Source: Lantana camara (Eukaryota; Streptophyta; Magnoliopsida; Lamiales; Verbenaceae). Taken from it: 64,000 nt of DNA. The notes under the pieces were generated by a model. That model searched no databases. It had not been told where the DNA came from and saw only the letters and a program-made list of their open reading frames with translations. Below are positions 44,411 to 55,551 of this stretch, in pieces. The translations under genes and the position numbers were made by a program. The stretch is taken from contig CM074858.1 in the NCBI GenBank assembly GCA_037501455.1, positions 13,442,501-13,506,500 on the forward strand, read 5' to 3'. How positions within the stretch are numbered: position 1 is the first letter of the stretch; each line of letters opens with the position of its first letter.

Positions 44411-45846
44411 GAAGACCTACAGGATTTCTTTCTATTCGTCATTTTCTTCTTCTACACATTTTTTTTCGGATCACTGGTTTGTTTTCCCATTGAGATCTAG
44501 ATCTCAAAGAGATCTGGATCTATATATTTTTTTAATGTTATTTCTCTTTTTTTTTTTTTTTTGATTGTTTCTCTCTGTTGTATGAGAATCGTTTTTCTCT
44601 CTCTTAGAAGAGTTGTTTTTTTCTTGAATGAGAACATTTTTACTTCCTTATATTTAATGCAGGGTACTCCTAGTGGTGCTTCAAGCGTCCATCTCTCTCG
44701 TCACTTATGAATGATTGTATCTACTTCAAAATCAAATCAGACGGGAGACACGCTGGATCACAAGTCGACCTGTATGACTCTAGCTTTAAGTGTTAAAGAA
44801 TCTGCAGTCGCTGAAATTCTGGTAGTGTTGTGGTGAAATTAATTTTGATTACTTATTCAAGTATTAGTTCGATTATTAGGTTTTATTCTATTAGACATGG
44901 AACAACTATGATTGTTCACAAATTTATAAGAATTACGGCCTTCAGTCTGCGTTATCTTTTGGATTATTATTTAGTATCTTTTGATTTCGTTTGATTTAGT
45001 AAATTTCCCCATCGATTTTTATTTTCAAAAAAAAAAAAAAGTTAGAAGGCCCACTTTCATGGGGCACGTGTCCATAGGGTAATAAAATAACATTTTTCTT
45101 TCCTCCCCCAACTTCAACTCCTTAGCATAATATTTTTTTCTTGAGGGTCGATGGGCGCCCCCGTTGGCCTCGGACGAAAGTGACATTTTAATATTTTATA
45201 CTTTCTTTGTACACTTTCTCAAATTTCGAGTCATGACTCATGATCCTCTAATGTCCTATAACTATAAGGCATCAATATTTTTTTAGTGTAAATCAATAAG
45301 TTTATACTTAATTCATTTATCAAATTACTTACAGACCACCTATATGTGCTTCAATAAATTTATTACCGAACACAAAAATAGCTAATAGAATCTTACTTTG
45401 AGAGTATAGACATTTGAAAGAATAGAAAATGACGAAAATTATATATTTTTTAATCTTTATCTTCTTTTGAGACGTTATTTGTGTCCAAAATTCTAAGTTT
45501 CGAAATTGATGACTCATTTTTTATATAATCCTCATCTTAATTGGTTAATCAATAACTACAGGTTTCTTTTTTCTTTCTAATTTTCTGGAATATTAAATAT
45601 TGCAAAATTATATCAGATATTAGATTTAAATTTTAATAAAATCTAAGCTTTATTTTTATTTTTTTTCAAATTTTGAATGTTTCAAAATATATTTGTATAT
45701 TAAGATTGTTTTTAAGGAAAAGTTATTATAAAATCTCGTTTAAATTTCAATTATTATTATTTTTTTTTTCAAAACTCCTCAATTTACAAAAGAAATATTA
45801 ATATCAACTTTATCACATACGTTATATTTTCTTCTAAAACTCTTTA
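44411..45846. other. No gene recognised
   Basis: AT-rich DNA with T runs. The short local palindrome GAGATCTAGATCTCAAAGAGATCTGGATCT lies near 44500-44520. No exon, domain or element boundary could be supported. Confidence 0.45.
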
Positions 45847-45905
45847 ATGTTAACATCAAATTGTCAACAGAAAGTTAACAGGAAAATGGCGGATGTCCTG
45901 CTGTT
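45847..45905 (-). pseudogene. 5'-leader remnant of an RPW8-like gene
   Basis: GTTAACATCAAATTGTCAAC then AGTTAACAGGAAAATGGCGG match the sequence just upstream of the ATG of RPW8-like copy 1 (4855-4890) and the pseudogene (50450-50490). The homology stops at the point where the coding region should begin, so the gene body is lost here. Confidence 0.65.
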
Positions 45906-46197
45906 CATTTCTTTATTTACAAATTGTAATTTATTGTTCTCTCAAAAATGTCTGCCCAGTTAAAAAGATAGATTGATGTTTGCATAAGGAAGCAATCGAA
46001 GGCTTTCCACAAATTGTGTGCTGTATTGAGAAACAGAGATTTGGGAAGAATTGGATTCTTGTTTTGGTTACAAAGAAGAAGAGGATTCTTTCTTTTCTGA
46101 GTTGCGTAGAAAAAATATATATATAATCTGTAGACAGCATAAAACTAACAAAAGGGTGTAGCACTTTTCCTTTTTCCTAATAAAAAGAAAAAGACCT

Positions 46198-47139
46198 ACG
46201 GCATAATTGGTATGATGGAATGGGGTGGGAATGGAATGAGCATTCCCACACCCATTCCTAAACCCTTGATTGGTATAAAATATGATTGGGAATACTCATT
46301 ACTGGGGTAATGACCATTCCTACGAATATGGGTTTATCCATTCCTTAGGTACCCCATGGTATTAGCCATTCCCAATCTTCAAAATTTATTAACTTTTTAT
46401 ATAATGACCACATATTTATTAAATGTATATTATATTATTATTTTTTTATTATTATGAATATCTATTGTCATTGAAAATTTAATAAATTGCATTTATTATA
46501 TGTAAAAATAAAAATAAATATAAATATACGATATATATTTTATATTTAAAAATACATGCTCAATATATTATTTTATTTATTTATAAATTCATAAATATAC
46601 ATAATAGATTAAAATATTCATTAAATACAAAATTTGTCATTTATATTAATTTTAGTTTTAAATATCATACATTATATTAAATATAATAAAATCATATAAT
46701 CTACGTATAAATATGAAAGTATTAATACCTTTATAATATTTATACGTATATATGTAAATCACTCTCTCTCTCTCTCTTACACACGCACAAATATATATAA
46801 AATAAATGTCATATGTATAACACATTCGATATATATAAAATAGTTACAATATATTACATATGAAAACATAATATTGCTCAAAATAAAAAATAAAAAATTA
46901 TATTAAACTATTTTAATCATGTATTTCATCATCATTATTAACAATTTTATTATTTATATTTTTATTTGTAAATAATATGACCGAAATAAATCTAAATTTT
47001 TTATTTCATTCCTAACTTTATTACTGATCGTACCCATCATAGGAATATTATAATAAAATCATTCCATTCCATTGACCATTCCATTCCAAAATTCATTCAT
47101 TTTCTACCTCATTCCATTCATGCATACCGATCATGCCGT
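46198..47139. mobile_element. MITE-like element with ACGGCAT(A/G)AT termini
   Basis: It begins ACGGCATAATTGGTATGATG and ends with the complement ATGCATACCGATCATGCCGT, both followed inward by GGAATGG/CCATTCC words. The centre is very AT-rich with a short CT run at 46760. No target duplication is certain and the superfamily is not assigned. Confidence 0.6.
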
Positions 47140-47424
47140 TATAGTATTCCAGCCTTGTAAAGGGAAAGGGAACCATTCAAAGCGGTCGTTATATCAAGTT
47201 TGAGCACAAAGTAGTCTTCTTTACCTCGGTTCTTTTTCTTAAGAAATTGAATGGCTCCAAAAGGCAATAACCACATTATCAATAATAAGCCGATCAGGAG
47301 TCGATATCAAAAAAGATGCTGTCCTTGGTGTTGGGGATACTGAGGAAGACTGAGGAGTGCCGTGCTTTTAGTGGATATGTCCACTAATCAGCCAATCAGG
47401 TGCAATCACACCATATTCTTACTC

Positions 47425-48330
47425 TATATAATGTGAGAATTTTGGACGATTTGCTGATAAGAAATCAGTAGATATAGTGATACAGAGCAGCAGAGGCCGC
47501 CCTCTCCTCCAACAATCAGTAAGTAATCTCCATCATATAAATGGACAAATTAAAGGTCCGCTTTAAATATATAAATGAGATTCTATTTTGTTAGATAGTA
47601 TTTCTAGTTAAGTTTCTGTTAATTGTGATATTAATAGGTTTTTGTTATAGGGGTTCGAGCAGGGTCGGACCAGTAAGGCTTAAAGTCTTTTTTCTACAAG
47701 GGGTGCTTGTGTTTGGGGGGCGTTTGCGCTGGGAAAAATTTGCAGTATTGAGGGCAATAAACAACATGTAGTTTGAAAATGTCAGATTAGTTATAGTGTC
47801 TATATGCTGAGTGGTTTCTGATTGTTCAATAAGTAGACAGATATCAATCCAGGTTGGCCACCTGGCACCATTGTATATTGTATTCTAGTCTTTGAAAGGG
47901 ATATTGATATTATCTATTGATTGTGTTACGATAGCTCAAGTAATCAAGTTCATGGAATTGTAGTTCCAATTCTTGTATATGTGCTATCAGTACAGAATTA
48001 CATGCATATTAACTGGAATCTCATGTCCTGAAATAGGCAGTGTGGTAGAGTTAATATCCTCTTAACTCCAACTCTCATCTCATTCAACTGACATGTATTT
48101 AAAGGACGTTCTAGTTAAGCCCAATGAAGAACTTTTTCTTCAGAGCCAGGCGTAAAGAAGACATCCTAATTATGCGGTGTAGTCCCTAAGAAAAGCATAT
48201 ACTTGCATCTTGGTCTCTGTTTTCGGTATGGTGACACAACACATAAGCTTCAGTTGTCGAGATGTGTGGAATCTTCTAATCTTTGTTCTTGCGCTCAGAA
48301 TTTTCAGATAGATCTTAGTTTTAACCCATG
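47425..48330 (+). pseudogene. Hollow RPW8-like locus: promoter joined to 3' end, coding region deleted
   Basis: The left part (TATATAATG, then GATTTGCTGATAAGAAATCA and AGAGCAGCAGAGGCC) matches the promoter and leader of the pseudogene read from 50645 downward. At about 47545 it switches directly to ATGGACAAATTAAAGG, the last codons (MDK) and 3' part of the gene, followed by the shared 3' flank (TGATTGTTCAATAAGTAGAC and on). The entire RPW8 coding region is missing. The orientation is opposite to the other copies. Confidence 0.75.
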
Positions 48331-48467
48331 CCTGTTAATGAACTAATTTGTGAGTTGTGATTTTTCTATTAAAAGGTTAAGATGATGGAAGCTTATGAAA
48401 TGCTTGGCAGGTTGTTGATAAGACTGTAGTTACATTCAATTTTGTATGACTATAAGTGGGGTGCTTA

Positions 48468-49090
48468 TCAGTTATCATGCATTTTACTATTGTTGTGATT
48501 AAATTGTGGACTAAACTGTTGAACCCTACTGGTTGTAGGAAAAGAATGGTGAAATGCAGAACGAATGCAAACAGGTGTAAAAATCTGGAAGATTGAGTAC
48601 CTGCGCATATAATTCTTTTTACACTTTCTCATCGACCTTCCTTTATGCAAAAAGCCATTGCGCAACAATTTTCTCGAGTCAACTTTCATGAATCTCCCTT
48701 CACTTCCAGAAACAATATCCAGGTATGCTATATATCCTGCAACTGTTGCTGCTGTTTAATTACCAAGTCTCTCTGTTGAAGCCTTAAGGGAGATTAGTGA
48801 CATTTCGACTCAGGCAATGGCGCAACAGCTTTTTGCATAAAGGAAGGTACGATGAAAAGTGTAATGAGAAGTTTATGTGCAGGTATTCGATCAAACTTCC
48901 AGATTATTACACCTTTTTGTATTGTTTTTGCATTTCTTCATTATTTTCCTACAACCAGGAGAGTTCAACAATTTAATAACAACAATAGTAAAATGCATAA
49001 TAAGTACTACACTTATAATCATACAGAATTGTATGTAATCAACCAACCGCCATTCATTTCATCAGCTCCCATCATCTTAATCTTATAATT
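48468..49090. repeat. Centre of an inverted duplication of the RPW8 unit flank
   Basis: 48468-48690 (read on the minus strand) and 48800-49020 (plus strand) are homologous, meeting near 48770. Both match a third, single copy at 51539-51760. The shared block includes TTTTTGCATAAAGGAAGGT and CAACAATTTAxTxC words. The whole arrangement makes 47.42-50.65 kb a large imperfect inverted repeat. Confidence 0.7.
48660..48765 (+). other. Coding-like block, C-terminus of an unidentified protein (copy a)
   Basis: In one plus-strand frame the DNA reads RNNFLESTFMNLPSLPETIS then RYAIYPATVAAV and stops with TAA. The block at 51472-51580 on the minus strand gives the closely similar PSLLETISRYAIYPETVAAV with a stop at the same place. 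Conservation in frame, including the stop, suggests a real last exon or its recent relic. The protein was not recognised. Confidence 0.35.
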
Positions 49091-49908
49091 GATAAGTCAG
49101 AAAACAGCTCAAGAACAGGCATGGGTAAAAACTAAGATATATCTGACAAGTCTGAGTGCAAGAACAAAGTTTCTATATTACACGCATCTCAACAACTTCA
49201 TTTTTATGTGTCGTGTCACCATACTGAAAACAGAGATCAAGCTGCAATTACACTTTTCTTAGGGACTATCCCACATAGTTAGGAGGTCCTCTTTACAGCT
49301 CTGAAGAAAAAGTTTAATTGCTATATTGCGTTTAACTAGAATGTTCCTTTAAAAATGTTGTGGTTGAATGAGATTGAGAATCAGAGTTAAGAGGATATTA
49401 AGATCACCACACAGCCGATTTGAGGACAAGAGTTCCAGTCAATATGCATGGTGATTATTGTGTATTGATGGCAAATATATGCAAGAATTGAACTACAATT
49501 CTATGAGCTCGACTACTTGAGCCATGTCCTAACACGATCAAGAGATATATCAGTATCCCTTTCACTAATGAAGATTAGAATACAATTCTCTACGATAACC
49601 TGGAGTCCTGGATTCGTATTTGCCTACTTATTGAACAATCACAAAACACTCAACATATAGAAACAACTGATCTCAGATTTTCAAACTACATGTTTAATCC
49701 CCCCATTCACTGATTTTTCCTCATGCAAGCACCCCCAAAACAAACACCTCTCGTAGATGAAAGATTTTACTCCAAGGTTCAACCTGGCTTGAACATACAA
49801 CAGGGTATTGAAGAATTACAAAAACTTTAAATAACCCGAAGTGAGAGACACTAAATTGTAAATACAATCAAGGCAAATAGAATCTCATTTATATGTGAAG
49901 CGAACCTC

Positions 49909-50447
49909 TTATTTGTCCATCGGCGTAATCTCTCCATAACCGCGTTCTTATCATCCTCAAATCCAGAAACAATCTTTGAGAAACAGTTGGAACTGCGTCG
50001 AACAATCTAACTTCTATCGAGAATTGAGGTCAACTCATTGATTTTGTCCTCTAAGTTACTCACCACAACTGAAATCCCTTTTGCTCTCACGGAGATGAAG
50101 GGCAGCCATGTCCAGGCGAAAAAAGCTCACAAGTGATGACTCCAACCTGCTTAACTTGATGGAATAGTAAAACCTTTTGAAAACATTCCACCTTGGCGCA
50201 TTTCTGGAGGAACTCGTCACTCCCCAGTAACCGATTGGCAAATATTTGTGTTTCTTGTTGGGTGCGGTATAAGATTTGGTTGAAGCTGTTGACTTCATCA
50301 ATGATGAGCTTGATTAGGCTGAGCGTTGACTTTACGCGGTTAAAGTCCTCGCTGAAGAAGGGTTGTCTGGGGGTGGTTTGGAAAGCTGATTTGAAGAGAA
50401 GATCAAAAGTTGTTCCCAGAGCAGCTCCTTCAACCAAGCCTTCCCAT
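49909..50447 (-). pseudogene. RPW8-domain pseudogene, copy 2
   Basis: Homologous over its whole length to copies 1 and 3 (GAALGTTFDLLFKSAF, RLLGSDEFLQKCAKV, WNVFKRFYYSIKLSRLESSL, MAALHLRESKR), but broken by at least three frame changes. There is an extra base right after the ATG (ATGGGAAGGC). An 8-bp loss lies between two AAGGTG words in the KCAKVKRW region, near 50190. An extra G follows ESKR, near 50090. Promoter-like sequence and 5' leader are preserved up to a TATATA run near 50640. It is not expected to make an RPW8 protein. Confidence 0.82.
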
Positions 50448-51471
50448 TAATGTCAAATAGCAAACAGAAGTTAATAGAAAAGTGGCGGATGTCATGTTTT
50501 TATGAATGCAATATGAAATCTATGATAGAGATTTGTTGTGACTGTTGGAGGAAACGGGAAGCTAGAAGAGAGGGCTTTGCTGCTCTCTATCACTGCATCT
50601 ACTGATTTCTTATCAGCAAATCATCGAAAATTATGAAATTATATATACCTTTCATTCCTTAGGATGGACATGGTCCATCTTCGGACATAGCTCCCCTTCA
50701 ACCTTGCACCACATCTCTATTCTTTTGCAGTCTCGCCATCAAATGACCGCTCACACATGCTATTAATCTGTTTAACTCTTGCTTCAAGAATATTAGAATC
50801 AAAAGAGCCATAGATATTGTTGGGCAAAATATCACATTTTGGTAATGTTTAGAAGTATGATTTACTACATTGTGATGGAGATTTATCATTTAAACCAGCA
50901 AGCCATATTTTTATTTAGTTTAATTATCTCTCTCATATAACACACAACTTTGGTACAATGGTTGTTTTTACAGCCTTCCACAAGGCACTTTTGTGTGTCA
51001 ACGCTCTAAAAACCTGCCCTTTTCATATTCCCATCCAAATGTCTTAACACAAAATCCGTTTTTGAAGTTGGGAACACAGACTCAAATGCTGGAACTATCT
51101 ATAAACATACCATTAACGTCCTCTAAAACTTTCCACTTTGCACTATAAGTTTGATTTCTAGAAAAATTTAATTCACTTCTTGTACGGACAAACTAAATAA
51201 TCAATCCAAACAAATAATGCTCTATGTTCTTGCTGTTCAACTCTAAAACGATATCGAAACTAGTTGCAAATTTCCAATATTCACATTTGCACGTTCTCAA
51301 CAACAAAAATAAAGAAAAATTACCTGTCAACTGGATTTCTGGAAAGGGATAGCTCCTTTGTATCTAATATATATAAGCATGACACAAGAAAAATACCTAT
51401 TTTCTGATTGATGCAACACAATTAGTCTGTCCTTGTATTAACAACTGACCTTAAACAGAGCAACCAGGAAT
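50448..51471. other. Upstream region of the pseudogene; no supported gene
   Basis: 50448-50650 is the conserved RPW8-like leader and promoter. Further right, a 63-codon minus-strand frame (50698-50889) ends KQELNRLIACVSGHLMARL... and has a plausible composition, but no domain was recognised. The remainder is AT-rich without visible signals. Confidence 0.4.
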
Positions 51472-51620
51472 TTAGACAGCAGCCACGGTTTCAGGATATA
51501 TAGCATACCTGGAAATTGTTTCCAGAAGTGAAGGGACATTGGTAAAGTCCGACTCAGCCAATCTTTCGCGCAACAGCTTTTTGCATAAAGGAAGGTATGA
51601 TGAAAAGTGTAATAAGAATT
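51472..51620 (-). other. Coding-like block, C-terminus of an unidentified protein (copy b)
   Basis: The minus strand reads LLRERLAESDFTNV, PSLLETISRYAIYPETVAAV and a stop. The similar block at 48660-48765 shares the stop position. It lies about 0.9 kb downstream of the intact-looking RPW8-like gene on the same strand and belongs to the duplicated unit. No family was recognised. Confidence 0.4.
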
Positions 51621-51959
51621 TTATGTGCAGGTACTCAATCTTGCAGATTATTGCGCCTCTTTGCATTGTTTTTGCATTTCACCATTCGTTTCCTACAATC
51701 AGGAGAGCTCAACAATTTAGTCCACAATTTAATGATTTAATCACAGCAGGCATAAAATGCATGATAAGTGCTCCACTTATAATCAAAGTTTTTAAGATTC
51801 AATACAACTCGACAGCATCAGTTTATGGGTTGTGTCACCATTCGAAAACATAATTAAAGATGCAACTGCACTTTTCTTAGGAACCACATGGCACGGTTAG
51901 GAGGTCTTCTTTATGCACTTCTATGAAGAAAAAGTCCCATTCTTATATTAGGCTTAACT

Positions 51960-52476
51960 AGGTTCCTTTGAAATGTGGAAGTTGAATGAGACATTTCAGG
52001 GAGAAGTGGTTCCAGTTAATATGCATGCTGATTATTGTGTACTGATAGCACATATCTGCAAGAATTAGAAAACTCGACTAATTGAGCAATGTCGTAAACA
52101 CAATCAAGAGACAATATCAGTATCCTTTCACTAATGAAGACTAGAATACAATTCACTATGGTGCCCGGTTGGTAAACTGGATTGATATTTGTCTACTTAT
52201 TGAACAATCAGAAACCACTCAACATATATAAACTACTGATCTGACACACAAACTATTTGCTGTATATTACCCCTATTACTGCTAATTTTTCATGACACAA
52301 AACAAGTATCTAAAAAGATATTAGTTCGACTGGGCTCAAACACATGATGAGATATTGAACAATAACAACAAACTATGAATAATCACAAGTAACAGAAATT
52401 TACTTGAATGGAAATACAATCAAACCAAATAAAATCTCATTTATATGTGAAGGGAACCTTTTATTCGTCAATCATC
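51960..52476 (-). repeat. 3' flank of RPW8-like copy 3
   Basis: Contains the shared blocks GAATGAGACATTTCAGGGAG, CTAATTGAGCAATGTCGTAA and TACTTATTGAACAATCAG found downstream of the other copies. Confidence 0.65.
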
Positions 52477-53040
52477 TCAGTAATTTTTTCCACCATCCTC
52501 AAACCCCGCAACAATCTTTGAGAAACTGTTGGAACTGTGTCGAACAACCTGACTTGTATGGAGAATTGAGGTTAATTCATTGATTTTGTCCTCTATGTTA
52601 CTCACCACAATTGAGGTTAAGTAATCGATTTTGTCCTCTATGTTACTCACCACAACTGACATTCTTTTGCTCTCCCGAAAATGACGGGCAACCACGTCCA
52701 GCTGAAAAACCCTCGCAAGTGAACGTTCCAAGTTGCTTAATTTGATGGAGTAGTACAACCTCTTGCAGACATCCCACCTTTTCACCTTGGCGCATTTCCG
52801 GAGGAGCTCGTCGCCCTTCAGTAAGCGATCGGCGAAGATTTGTGTTTCGTGTTGGGTGCGGTTTAAGGTTAGGTTGAAGCCGTCGACGTCATCCATGGCG
52901 AGCTTGATTAGGCAGGGCGTTGATATTAAGCGGTTAAGCTGAGAGCTGAAGAGGGCTACTCTTTGGGTGGTTTGGAAAGCTGATTTGAAGAGAAGATCAA
53001 AAGCCGTTCCCAGAACAGCTCCCGCAACCAAGCTTCCCAT
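52477..53040 (-). CDS. RPW8-domain protein, copy 3
   Basis: The frame gives 187 residues from the ATG at 53040. The open frame extends upstream to 53220, but that part is the conserved leader, and the MGSLVAG start aligns with copy 1. A hydrophobic start (SLVAGAVLGTAFDLLF) is followed by NRTQHETQIFADRLLKGDEL, LRKCAKVKRWDVCKRLYY, SIKLSNLERSL and RVFQLDVVARHFRESKR, the RPW8 layout. The C-terminal coiled-coil-like segment is duplicated: VVSNIEDKIDYLTS is followed at once by VVSNIEDKINELTS, a 15-residue tandem repeat not seen in copy 1. No NB-ARC or LRR follows. The function is inferred from the family (membrane-associated immunity factors). A TATA-like signal lies at 53194-53203. Confidence 0.75.
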   Translation of the reverse strand: MGSLVAGAVLGTAFDLLFKSAFQTTQRVALFSSQLNRLISTPCLIKLAMDDVDGFNLTLNRTQHETQIFADRLLKGDELLRKCAKVKRWDVCKRLYYSIKLSNLERSLARVFQLDVVARHFRESKRMSVVVSNIEDKIDYLTSIVVSNIEDKINELTSILHTSQVVRHSSNSFSKIVAGFEDGGKNY

Positions 53041-53193
53041 CAACGTCAATTTGTTAAGAAAATTGTTAACAGCAACTGAAGGATGGCCTGTTTTTATGGA
53101 TGCAATATTGAATCTATGATAGAGATTTTTGTGATTGCTGAAGGAGATGGGATGCTTGGAGGAAGGCCTCTGCTGCTCTCTATGCATTAGTAA

Positions 53194-53203
53194 AGTATAT
53201 ATA
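53194..53203 (-). promoter_or_regulatory. TATA-like element of RPW8-like copy 3
   Basis: On the minus strand TATATATACT is followed by GCATAGAGAGCAGCAGAGGCC, the leader shared with the pseudogene and hollow copies. The spacing to the ATG is about 155 bp. Confidence 0.5.
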
Positions 53204-53224
53204 GTGAAAAGTCTCCACAAAAGC

Positions 53225-53570
53225 GGAACCGTCGATGCTATATATTTAAAGCTAGTGATTTCAACTGCTGCTATATATTTACTAAGTTGTCAGTGATGTT
53301 CTCAACTGCTGCTATATATTTAATGCTAGTGATTTCAGGCAGGCATCAAAATTCAGACAGGCATCTACATTCTTCCTCATTTAGCTAGTGATTTCAGACA
53401 TATAGTGAAAAATCAGGCAGGCATCAAAATTCAGACAGGCATCTAAATTCTTCCTCATTTAGCTAGTGATTTCAGATCTGAAATCACTAGCTAAATGAGG
53501 AAGAATTTAGCAAATGCTACGAGGAAGACTTCTCGACTTTTCACTATATACACTTTACTAAATTGTCTGA
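53225..53570. repeat. Complex direct and inverted repeats upstream of RPW8-like copy 3
   Basis: Direct repeats: GCTATATATTTAxxGCTAGTGATTTCA-like units near 53228-53338, and a unit of about 79 bp containing GGCAGGCATCAAAATTCAGA at 53336 and again at 53415. The right end of the second unit forms a 68-bp perfect palindrome at 53443-53510. Confidence 0.85.
53443..53510. repeat. 68-bp perfect palindrome without spacer
   Basis: The 34-bp arm CTAAATTC...GATTTCAGA is followed at once by its exact complement, the centre being AGATCT at 53474-53479. It can form a full cruciform or RNA hairpin. Confidence 0.95.
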
Positions 53571-55502
53571 GAGTGATGTTCTCAGCTGACACGTGCCTCC
53601 CTCCCTGATAGGGGCCTTAATTTTGGGCTGCACAGCATGGGCTTTCAGATTGGTTTTTTAGGGCTTGGACCATGGATAGGTTTGTCAACCAAATCTTCAA
53701 GAATGTGGAAAAGAATATGCGTAACTGGGCCTGTGAGGAAAATACCATAAAGGCCCAAGCGCAAAATCTAAACCCACTGTAATTAGGGCAAAAACTTGGG
53801 AAGAAGGAGATCAGAACACGTGTGAAGTGGAGATCAAAGCACTGTTCAGTATAATATACATTTATTGAGTTTAAAGGATAAAAAATAATCTATGCATACA
53901 TATTTGATAAAAAAGAATATATGAATCACTTTCAAATCCAATTTTTGTTATGTTAATATACTTAGGTTTAAATTATATTAACTTACATTTTTTTTATTAT
54001 AGTTCTTTATGTTTTTCTCGAGTCACTTTATTTTAATTTTTTATTTCATATAGTTGTATAAAAAATATATAATTTTCATCACATTTTAAATAATAATAAT
54101 AATATATATATATAGAATTCTCACTAATCAAATTTTATAAAGATATGATAAAATGAGTGATAATAGCAAATATTAATTAAATAAATAAAAAATATATAGA
54201 AAAACGAATACGTGAATGCCAATAAATGCTCTTATTTTATTTAATCCCTAAAGACAATATTCATATCAATACTTACATATATATTAATTTTACAAAAATA
54301 TTATTTTATACACAAATAAAGAACTAATAGAAATGCATAGCTATTAGTATATCAATATAAAAATAAACATAGGTTATCAGTTAACTGAATAAATTACTTT
54401 TTAGAGCACTAAACGAAAAATGGAAAGAGAGAAAATGAACCTAAAATACCACATTACAAAGGAAAATGACATTTGAAAATCGTATAAATTATAAATAATT
54501 TTAGTATAATTAGAAAAAGACAATGTAATAATTTTTAAGAATTGTATAAAGAAAAAAAATTAGTTAATAAATTAAAAATTACAAACAAATGTATTGAAAC
54601 ATAAAAAAAAAAAAGAACCATAGAAACTAAAAATTAACGTTATTGAAAAATGATAATAGGAATTAAAATAACTTAAAGTACGATAATTCAAATAAAAATA
54701 AAATGAATTGTTTATATTCATCAAATTGAAGAAGAAATTATTATTTAAATAAAAAATTAATAAAATATCAAAAAAAAAAAAAAACTATCAGAAAACAAAT
54801 TAAAACATAAAACACTGTCAATATAAATAATAAATTTAAGAATCGAATAAAAATTTATTTTAAAGAATATTTACAAACCAAAAAATAAAGAAAACATGCT
54901 TAAATAATAATGAATAATTAAAATAAATATAAAAATTATCTTTTCAATAAACGAAATATGAAGAATAAATGAAAAAATTGAAAATGAAAAGTAAAAAAAA
55001 TAAAATAAAATCACATTACCAAGAAAATAAAATTCTGATGAAAATTATAAGTTATTTCAATTTTAATAAACAATGCATAATTTTAAGGAAATATACGAAG
55101 AGACAAATACGTTGATAAATTGAAATTATAAAATATATTAGAACTTCAAAAAATATATATATAGAAACTAAAATTTAATGTTACTAAAATATGAATGAAA
55201 GAATAAAAGTATTTAAGATATAATGATTCAGATAAAAATAAAATAAATTATTTAAATTCCTCAAATTTAATAAAAAATATTTTTTAAATAAAATTAAAAG
55301 AACGTAACAAACAATTAAGAAAAAATTGAATAAAATATCAATGAAATATATTAAAACATAAAACACAACTAAATTAAATACTAAATTTATGAATCGAATA
55401 AAAAGTGTAAGAAGATTTACAAATCAAAATATCACAAACCATTATAAAAAAATAATGAATAATTAAAAAAAAACAAATAAAAAATAGTACACCACACGTC
55501 GT

Positions 55503-55545
<43 letters not shown>
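53571..55545. other. AT-rich intergenic region
   Basis: No gene is seen. The stretch from 53870 to 55490 is extremely AT-rich with many A runs. It ends in a (CA)n(TA)n microsatellite at 55502-55545, into which the gypsy element is inserted. Confidence 0.6.

Positions 55546-55551
<6 letters not shown>

Noticed and set aside
53041..53220. N-terminal extension of RPW8-like copy 3 (start at 53220)
   Set aside because: The DNA is the leader conserved with the pseudogene and hollow copies, where it is not open, and the MG(G/S)L start is shared with copy 1.
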